Below, piece by piece: positions 56,656 through 64,000 of a stretch of 64,000 bases of DNA (position 1 is its first letter; every line of letters starts with the position of its first letter). The stretch lies in the NCBI GenBank assembly GCA_021030915.1, contig JAGEMR010000040.1:124001-188000 (forward strand), read 5' to 3'. The notes beneath the pieces were generated by a model. The model made no database searches, had not been told where the DNA came from, and saw only the letters and a program-made list of their open reading frames with translations. The stretch comes from Astrothelium macrocarpum (lineage: Eukaryota > Ascomycota > Dothideomycetes > Trypetheliales > Trypetheliaceae). The translations under genes were made by a program, and so were the position numbers.

Positions 56656-58482
56656 ATGCTGCGGCTGAGCAATATTATATCAATATGTATTGCAGTCTCT
56701 TGTCCCACTGTCTTTGCGCAAGCCCAGGTTGTTGACTACACAGAAACCATCCTGGCATCCGTGATATTCCTTCGTACTGGCGATCATACACCTCTTTACT
56801 TGGGAGACGATCCGATAAAGCTAACAACGAGCGGAGCTCAGCAACTCTATGATGCTGGCAGCTTCTTCAGATCTCGATATATTACCAATACGGACAATGC
56901 GACAGTATCGTCTACAACTGCAGCACCGATTGCCGGGCTTGCGACCGACATCGTAGATAATGAACAGCTTTTCTTCCTCGCTGACGAAGACAATGTCATG
57001 TTAGTTGCAGCGCAAGCTTTCGCGCAAGGACTTTATCCACCAGCACCACTTGAACCCAACGATGCCAGCGCGCTTTCAGACACCTCCGCTATATTAGCGA
57101 ACAACTCCTTCATCTCGGGTCCCTTATCGAACTTTCAATATGTAGCGATTGGATCAACAGATGACAACGATCCTACCTCTATAATGATAGCTGGCAACGA
57201 CAACTGTCCAGCGTGGGACTATGCAGCTAATTCATACGGAGACTCCTCTGCATTCACAAGCACAAATCAGTCCAGTCTTAGCTTGTACAACGTTGTAGGA
57301 TCAGAATTCCTCAACGGCGTGCTCGACGTCTCAGATTGGAGCTACACGAATGCCTACGCAATCTACGACTACATTTTGTACTTGGCAAATCATAATAGCT
57401 CCGCCGCGGCGACACTTAACTCTACGACTTACGATTCTCAACCGATTCTGGGCCAGCTTCGCAGTCTTGCTTCTGAGCTACTTTGGAATACAAACACTTA
57501 TAACTCGGCCCAAGGCCAAGGCAAAAATGGCTCATACCCAAGCCCGATCCTATCGATAAGCGGTGCTACAGTAGCCATGACCGTCCTGGATGTTCTCCGC
57601 GAGACTGTGGCAACGCAGGGAGTCACTGATCAGCTGCTGAGCGTTTTCGTGGACGATTTCGAGCCTTTCCTGGGGTTTGCGTCCGTCTCACAGCTCTCAA
57701 CACAGGATCCTGCATTCCAAGGTCTGCCAGGCTATGGAGCAGCTATGGTCTGGGAACTGTACAGTGTGACCAATAGTTCTCAGGGGAATTCAACCTCTTT
57801 TCCAAGTACGGATGACCTTTGGGTGCGGTTCTTGTTCCGCAACGGTTCGGATGACTTGAGCTCGGCTGGCGGTGACCTGATTTCATATCCTTTGTTCAAT
57901 CGGGGCCCAGACGAAACCGAGATGTCGTGGAGTGATTTCGAATCATTGATGGCTGGTGTAGCTACCAATAGTGTGGATGACTGGTGCAACCGATGTGAAG
58001 CGCAGACTTTGTTCTGCATTGGCATTAATTCGCTGGCATCAGACGGCACGACCAACTCGTCTAAAATGTCTAATGCTGTGGCAGGTGTCATCGGTGCTTT
58101 CGTAACGATTGCTTTGTTTGCGAAACTACTACTTCTTCTCATGATCTTTGGTGGTCTTCGATTCCATACCAGTCGTACACCGCTTGTAGTACCGATTGGA
58201 AGATGGAAGCGAGGTGCAAAAGCAAGTTCAGCGAACAACGCAAATTCAAATGTTTCCGGATCAGGTGGTGCTCCTCCGGATAACGACAAACATGAATCTT
58301 TCCAGTCCGCTACCACGGCAGTCAATGATGCGCCTGGAGTTCTTGGGCGCGAGGGCATTCACGGCCATGGAAAGGGCGAAAGCTGGGAAATGACAAGTGT
58401 TAGACGAGTAAGCTTTGATGATGACGACAGAGACAAGGTAGACGAATTGGGCAAACCAGTCGAAGCAAGGGAAACTGTGTAA
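56656..58482 (+). CDS. Histidine-acid-phosphatase-like membrane protein, catalytic residues lost
   Basis: Single exon, 608 aa. A signal peptide (about 1-22, MLRLSNIISICIAVSCPTVF), a large extracellular domain with many N-glycosylation sites, a membrane segment near residues 474-500 (VAGVIGAFVTIALFAKLLLL), then a basic cytosolic tail. The fold resembles histidine acid phosphatases: ETILASVIFLRTGDHTPLYL occupies the place of the RHGxRxP motif, then TTSGAQQLYDAGSFFRSRYI. At residues 40-46 the catalytic His is Thr41 and the second Arg is His44, and no clear HD/HAE proton-donor motif is found in the C-terminal half. Related fungal proteins with the same loss exist. A phosphatase role is therefore unlikely; sensing or binding is possible. 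Confidence 0.85.
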   Translation: MLRLSNIISICIAVSCPTVFAQAQVVDYTETILASVIFLRTGDHTPLYLGDDPIKLTTSGAQQLYDAGSFFRSRYITNTDNATVSSTTAAPIAGLATDIVDNEQLFFLADEDNVMLVAAQAFAQGLYPPAPLEPNDASALSDTSAILANNSFISGPLSNFQYVAIGSTDDNDPTSIMIAGNDNCPAWDYAANSYGDSSAFTSTNQSSLSLYNVVGSEFLNGVLDVSDWSYTNAYAIYDYILYLANHNSSAAATLNSTTYDSQPILGQLRSLASELLWNTNTYNSAQGQGKNGSYPSPILSISGATVAMTVLDVLRETVATQGVTDQLLSVFVDDFEPFLGFASVSQLSTQDPAFQGLPGYGAAMVWELYSVTNSSQGNSTSFPSTDDLWVRFLFRNGSDDLSSAGGDLISYPLFNRGPDETEMSWSDFESLMAGVATNSVDDWCNRCEAQTLFCIGINSLASDGTTNSSKMSNAVAGVIGAFVTIALFAKLLLLLMIFGGLRFHTSRTPLVVPIGRWKRGAKASSANNANSNVSGSGGAPPDNDKHESFQSATTAVNDAPGVLGREGIHGHGKGESWEMTSVRRVSFDDDDRDKVDELGKPVEARETV

Positions 58483-61033
58483 TTATTTCTCCGATTCGCT
58501 TTATGTTTGCTAATTCATGGCGTTAATGACAAACTTTTGATATTATTTTCACTCAACTGAAATTCAGGGACCTCAATACTGGTATTTGCGTGGTGAAATA
58601 AAGAATTTCCTGTGATGCTTGTGATACGAATGAGCTTGATCGAGACTTATCTCAAAAGTGAAAATTATCGCAAGGTTTTGGTTCATCCAGTGTCAATCTG
58701 TGAAAAAGTTTGAGGGGAAATGAGGATAGGCAAGGCTCCAAACTAAGTCAAGATAATTAAAGTTGTCAAAATACGAGGCGGTTCGTATGTGGAGATTGAG
58801 TAGGGAACAGTCTAAGCAACGCGTCGAAAATATCTCAAACCGTACGATCCATTATCAAAAATGGAGGCAGTTCACCGGTGGCTGAGCAACATTCAGTATC
58901 ATAGGTTTGAGGACATACCACGGATCGATGACTTGGCAGTGCCACTTTTATACTTTCATTGCATCGCTGAAGGTCCAAGCTCCAAGTTCTAAAGAGAGTG
59001 TATAAGGTAGTAATGAGATATTTTACTAGGTCTATACCAGATGCTTATGGCAGAAGACGTCGGTCACCGAAGAAATCCTACCAATCCTTTCCTGTGACCG
59101 GTTTTGAGAGCATTTTCCTTTCGCGTATGCATGCAGCTACATGTGCTCACCAAGGGGCAGCTGAGAAAAGTTAGATCGAAGACGGCCCGCTGTTTCCTTT
59201 CTACCCAATTGGTCTAGATCGGTGGTCCTGAGGGAATTTTCTGGGGCGCGATTATCCCGATACCCTAGTGAATTGGAAGGAGCAGAGCATTGAAGTTTGG
59301 ATCTAAGACGGGACTTTACCGCGTGGAAGGCTAGATGCTCAGACGGAAAAGGCTAAGGCTCGATCAGAGGAAAGACATGAAATTCATCTAGGCCGGAATC
59401 GGCCAAGAAAGCCGGTGTTTGATGGTGATCATAATCAGGAGACGGAGCCTTCGTATAAGCCGTCATTCTCACTATAGAATTTAGTTGATAATCGTTCGCT
59501 CGTGGAGGAATTTAGTGTTTCGATCAAAAGACACTAAGCCGACATCATCGCCACGGAGTGGTCCAGAACGCAATGTTTTCCTTTGTAAACATTATTTGTG
59601 CGGTAACAGAGCAAATGCTCAGAAAAATAAAGGTGCGTTCAGGAACATCGGTCCCCTATACAGCAAATGCAGGCAAACGATCACATGGTGAAATGAAATC
59701 CGCGATGATCCATCGTTTACTTTTAGTAACGGTATTGGAATAAGAAATTCACGTGGCCGCTGAAAGAGGTGAACTATCGACAGGGGTTAGAAAGGCCCCC
59801 CAGGTGTAAGATTCTTTTCTTGACGCCACGATGACCAAATGACAGCTCATATTCTACGGTGAACGGGCCGAGCTGCGGCAGAGCACATGGAAAGTCATCC
59901 ATTCTGCTGGATCAGGCGTCGTTGAACCGCATTCTTTCAAGCTCAGCCGTTTTGGGCATGCGGCACATTCGCTGGAGCTTTCAACCCGCCGATCTGACGT
60001 GCCATGCTCGAAAGACTGTAGCCCTAGCCAAGCACTGACTGCCATATGGCGCAATTGAGCAACTTGGTCTTTCGGACTTTTTCCTGATCCTCGTTGCAAG
60101 TAGCGAGACGGTGTAGGCAACTGGACAAAACACCCACCGACTGTTCGGAGTTCAGTGAGGGGAGCCTTCAGTGCTATGCTTAGTATACGCTACGACAGCC
60201 AATAAACCCAAGCCCAGCCTCTCCATCATCATAGACCTCGCTTTTGCTGGCCTGTCTCGCCCTTCGCAATTTCCAAATGCGGCGCATAGATCTGAGATGG
60301 CAAGTTTTGTGAAGTTCGGCTTAACGATCGCTCTCGGCTTAATTCCCCGCAATCGTGTCACGATGTTGAAGGAGCATCAATTTACCAGGTAGCGACAAAG
60401 CTGTGAAAATGTGGCTGCGACGTGGCTGTAAGTAAGCAACACAACTTGGCAGTGCGCAGTCATTGGCGAATAAAGCTAATTCTGAGCACGAGCAGCATGA
60501 TGCTCGCATCAGTCAGCTGCCAAGAGCCGCTTCAACATGAGAGCAAAACGAAGCGCCAAAAGCCGCAAAAACAACACGTCGAAACTACGGTATGAAGCGC
60601 GATGGCCACAACCCTCTCCTCCCCCGCCTAATCTCAACTATTTTCAGCAACGAACCCGTCGACGCTACGGCGAGCGATTGGGTCATTTCTGACTCGTGTT
60701 CTCAAGACATCCTTTGCGTCGCGCGGATCCTTTAATATTGCTTACCGTCAAACGGTGTTTGGGTTAGCAACCTGTTTCTGCCTTCAGACACCCACTACCT
60801 ATGCTACCTGAATTCATCCCGTACTCGTCCCGTATGGGGATCCCATCGGTAATCGTATCCACCTTGTAGATTCTAAGCCCCCATCAGCTGCCGAGCACGA
60901 TGCCTATTAGGGCGAATGTTTTGGTATTTGACCGGCTCCTCGAGAAGTATACATATGAAGGCCATGGTCACTGATTTTTGGTACATTTCTTCTTTTCATT
61001 CGACATCTCTTCCTCTCTTTTCTTATTGCCGTC
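58483..61033. other. 2.5-kb gene-poor region
   Basis: Between two plus-strand surface-protein genes. Only short frames without family resemblance are present. The last few hundred bases, with pyrimidine-rich sequence at 60.98-61.03 kb, are probably promoter and leader of the next gene. Confidence 0.45.
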
Positions 61034-62325
61034 ATGTTCTCTCTTTTTTCTGGCCTGCCTCTGGCGGCCTCTGCTCTCTTTGCTTTGACGGCTATAGCAC
61101 AAACAATTGACAATACCAATTCAACATGTCTGTCGTTTGGTATTGATTTCGTTGATGGTGGTTCATATTTCATCAACACCAACTCAAATGATAATTTCAC
61201 CTGTGTCTCCGAATTTGAGGGTTGCAACTCTGACGTCTCTGACGTGATTCTCCAAGACCCTAATGGCATTGATTACTCTTGCGGGACAGTGCCTACAACG
61301 CCCGATGACACACCAGAATTGGCAACTTGCCAGATTCTGAAGTCACAGATGTTCTCTGGTGAATGGATTATCTTCTTACTGGGTAAGTCGTCCTTGAGGT
61401 GCACTGGACCTGCATTTGTTGAAATTTGAGTAAGGAAACAATTTGGATGGTAACCCATTCGCATACAACCGGAACATAAACTTGACCTGCGGTCCTCAGC
61501 AGACAGTCACAACAACAAGCACGGTGGTTTTCACTTCTACTGTCACGCCAAATGTTACTTCTACTTCTGTGAGTAATACTCTTTTCATCGACATGGACCG
61601 TATGCTAACAAAGGTAGACTACCGTGACAACTGTCACATCAAGCTTTGCTGCATCGACTACCATTACCGAACCAGCTGCCACCGCCAGTAATGTGGTCAC
61701 CGTATTTCCTAAGCCGACGACTGTCGAGAAGACTTCTACACTTACCCGGACACATGTTGTACTTACTAAGCACCTTGGTGTCACAACTGTTACGGAAACA
61801 GCGACCTGCACCGTGCCACCTCGGCCTGCCAGTGGTGACCCAACGTGTACTCGTAGCCAAACTCTTGTGCCTTGGCCTACCGGTATTCACATTGACCTCA
61901 AGCGCGAGGTGGAAACCCATGGAAACAAGAAGAGACTGCCTTCTATTCCTCGCGAAAACCCTATCTGGGAACGAGACCTGGTTGGTCGCAGCGCGGACTC
62001 TTCTGTCGTCACTGTTGCAGCTCCTACTCCAGTTAACAGCACGACCACGGTCACCGGACCAGCGACCACTTTCGTGGTCCCTACGACCGTCACCTCCACG
62101 GTGTCAGTTACGGCCCCTCCTCCGACGGTGAAGACCGGTGTCTACACCTCTACCACTACCGAGCCAACACAGACTCGCACTAAGGTTTCATACACTGCCA
62201 TCACAACCACCTCTACCAAAACCATTGACCTCATCTGGACTTACACCACCAGCGTCACACCTACTGCTTCTGTCACCGCATGCAAGCACAAAGGTGGTCA
62301 TTTCATCTATCCTCACCGATGGTAG
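61034..62325 (+). CDS. Secreted Thr/Val-rich cell-surface protein
   Basis: Exons 61034-61382, 61435-61568 and 61618-62325 (396 aa), introns 52 and 49 nt. Signal peptide about 1-23 (MFSLFSGLPLAASALFALTA). An N-terminal domain with Cys follows (STCLSFGIDFVDGGSYFINT, CVSEFEGCNSDVSD), resembling domains of secreted fungal wall proteins. From about residue 135 it is dominated by Thr/Val/Ser stretches (TTVTTVTSSFAASTTITEPA), a likely O-glycosylated stalk. A KKR site near residue 255 could be cut by Kex2. It ends ACKHKGGHFIYPHRW with no GPI signal, so it is probably wall-associated or secreted. Not assigned to a named family. Confidence 0.78.
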
Positions 62326-63145
62326 ATTCTCTTCTTTGTCTCAATCACGTCAATTCCATTTTAATGTTAATTTCTTACTTGCTTGTCTCGTATTTGTATC
62401 TGAAATTATACCACAAGAGAGCCTCAGGGCTGGAAGGGGGGTGTGGCGTACGGGACATCGTGTTTTCCGATGGATACAGGGTCTGAGGCAAAGTCGTCTT
62501 GCTATGCAAATGCTTTAGCACTCTTGTGATTTGAGATTTGACCTTGCTCAGTTTCGAAATCTCTCAGATATCTGAATCTCTGAGCAATACTATTCTATAA
62601 TGTTTGAATAGTACCCGTAATGCGAGTTACAATGTAAAAAATAACCTTCTGTTCAACATATGCCACCAACATGCATAATTGAAATCCAAGTTTTGTCGCT
62701 TACCCCTAAATGAGAACCTTGGAATGGCACGCAAGCTTTTCAGCATAAATGAAAATTAGAGAATAGACTAGAACACCCCAAACCTCGCTTTAAAGTAATA
62801 CGATTGCTGAGACCCTATAAATGGCAGTGGCCAAATCTGAGGAACTCTACTGAACTTGGTTCAACACCTTGGAATTTGCTTTCAGAAATGTTGTACACTG
62901 CTAAAAACTATTGACTGAAGAGTAGAGATTTCTACCGGATCGACTGATTACAAGAAACGAATCCAACGCTCAAGAATGCTACAAATGCTGGTGGGCAATG
63001 CGACCTTCTTAATTGCTCGCCCGAAAATTATTATACATATTTCAGATGTTTTTTCCCACATGTCATCCATCTATTCCCTGATTTTTGCAAGTAGCCTATG
63101 ATCGTCGTTAGCAAAGTCTCGGATCAGTCTGAGCAACAATATCTC
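62326..63145. other. Intergenic spacer between convergent genes
   Basis: About 820 bp, AT-rich, between the secreted-protein stop and the HSP10 stop. Expected 3' UTRs only. Confidence 0.5.
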
Positions 63146-63557
63146 TTACTCGTGATCTCTAAATAGGGAGTATTCTTCATCACCAACTTTAATCGGACTG
63201 CCACCATACTAATTACTCGTCAGTTCATTCAACAAAGCTTTTCACATTCACCGATAAGCGGGTATAAGTACCTGGGGTATCAAGACTTTGTCACCAGGCT
63301 CCACGCTGGGTTGTATCCGCTTTCCATCCTTGTCCAAGCCTCCGGGACCAACGGCAAGTACCTTGGCCTCGTTCAGCTCCTTCACGGAGCTTTCAGGAAG
63401 GAAGATTCCGCCTGCGGTTTTGGCTTCGGCTTTAACGCGTTGGACGAGCACGCGGTCCAAAAGAGGAGCGATGGCTTTGATGGATTTGAGAGCGGTCGTC
63501 TAGATAAATGAGAGTCAGAAGGAAGAAACTGATTGACTATGCAGCAAAGCTTACCAT
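63146..63557 (-). CDS. hsp10: Mitochondrial 10-kDa chaperonin (HSP10/GroES)
   Basis: Lid of the HSP60 folding chamber in the matrix. Exons 63555-63557 (only the ATG), 63272-63499 and 63146-63208; introns 55 and 63 nt; 97 aa. After the start codon the protein reads TTALKSIKAIAPLLDRVLVQ, the mobile loop region KAEAKTAGGIFLPESSVKEL, then AKVLAVGPGG and, after the last junction, YGGSPIKVGDEEYSLFRDHE. Length fits the family. No separate presequence is visible, which is normal because HSP10 is imported without cleavage. A heat-shock element lies about 100 bp upstream. Confidence 0.94.
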
Positions 63558-63655
63558 TTTGCACAGACTGCAACGAGAGGATTTGTAGGGCTCGGGAGGA
63601 CGATATTGGTGGTGAGATTGCTTGGAGTAAGGAGTTTAAGAAAAGATGGCTACGG

Positions 63656-63670
63656 GGAAAATTCGAGAAG
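63656..63670. promoter_or_regulatory. Heat-shock element (HSF1 site) upstream of HSP10
   Basis: GGAAAATTCGAGAAG is a perfect array of three alternating nGAAn units (GGAAA-ATTCG-AGAAG). It lies 99 bp upstream of the HSP10 start codon, where HSF1 control of this chaperone is expected from established biology. Confidence 0.75.
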
Positions 63671-64000
63671 TCGTAAGCACGGGCCACTCTGGGAGCTCCC
63701 CTGTTCTCTTCCAAAACATATGCCCCGCGACACACGAATGATAAACATCTCCTTGAACAATTCCACATCGAACCCATGGAAGCAATGGAGGCCAATTCCG
63801 TACGTCCGCCACGATGTGTTGCATCGTCCGAGCGACTCTCTGGGGCTACATGTCTCAAGAGTGCACAATGGTAAGCCTCGATATCTTTAAAACTTTCCGA
63901 TGTGCCTTCCTTACACATGGGCAGGTCTCCGGACGGGACGTGTCTCGTCACCAACAGTGAAGACAGAACATTGAGAGTCTTTGTTCTGTGAGCAGACATT
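63671..64000. other. Upstream region of HSP10 to window edge
   Basis: 330 bp with no supported gene. A long same-strand open frame (63382-63999) overlaps HSP10 in another frame and looks spurious. Confidence 0.4.

Noticed and set aside
63382..63999. 205-codon open frame on the minus strand reaching the window edge
   Set aside because: It reads HSP10 exon 2 in the wrong frame and runs through its intron and promoter; no family resemblance.
1..64000. tRNA, rRNA, CRISPR or complete transposon genes
   Set aside because: Scanned by eye for tRNA A/B-box patterns, rRNA stretches, regular spacer arrays and transposase motifs; none was convincing. A covariance-model scan would be the decisive test for tRNAs.

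Overview
The window looks like nuclear DNA of a filamentous ascomycete (Pezizomycotina). The signs are many short GT-AG introns (mostly 45-65 nt) with CTGAC/CTAAC-type branch sites, a Zn2Cys6 regulator, split ATP-citrate lyase genes ACL1/ACL2 placed head to head, a short kinesin-3-like motor, and a NACHT-ankyrin (NLR-like) protein. Class level (for example Leotiomycetes) cannot be settled from the sequence alone. Gene models below were built by hand from reading frame, splice signals and family knowledge; start codons were restricted to ATG.

1-28.4 kb is mainly a conserved housekeeping block: mitochondrial EF-Tu (5' end cut by the window edge), a Zn2Cys6 regulator, a decayed gene (5.2-6.9 kb), a TRM3/TARBP1-like tRNA ribose methyltransferase, a kinesin, VPS16, a magnesium-chelatase-like protein, the mitochondrial processing peptidase alpha subunit, an FHA-RING ubiquitin ligase of Dma type, a bestrophin-like channel, LAS1, and an unrecognised nuclear-looking protein.

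28.4-36 kb is sparse: a 4.8-kb stretch without a supportable gene lies between the start of the unknown protein and NAD kinase. 36-48.5 kb looks accessory: NACHT-ankyrin protein, ACR3 arsenite efflux pump, a divergent bZIP regulator, a secreted cysteine-containing protein and a cytochrome P450, with wide spacers, one decayed gene remnant and a P450 whose exon 2/3 junction is one base out of frame.

48.5-64 kb returns to a mix of core and surface genes: a glycine-zipper protein, the ACL2/ACL1 pair (cytosolic acetyl-CoA from citrate), a histidine-acid-phosphatase-like membrane protein without the catalytic histidine, a secreted Thr/Val-rich wall-type protein, and mitochondrial HSP10 with a perfect three-unit heat-shock element about 100 bp upstream.

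Several products act in mitochondria (EF-Tu, MPP alpha, HSP10) but they are scattered and show no operon-like logic. The pairs with a plausible shared control region are ACL1/ACL2 and, more speculatively, ACR3/bZIP.
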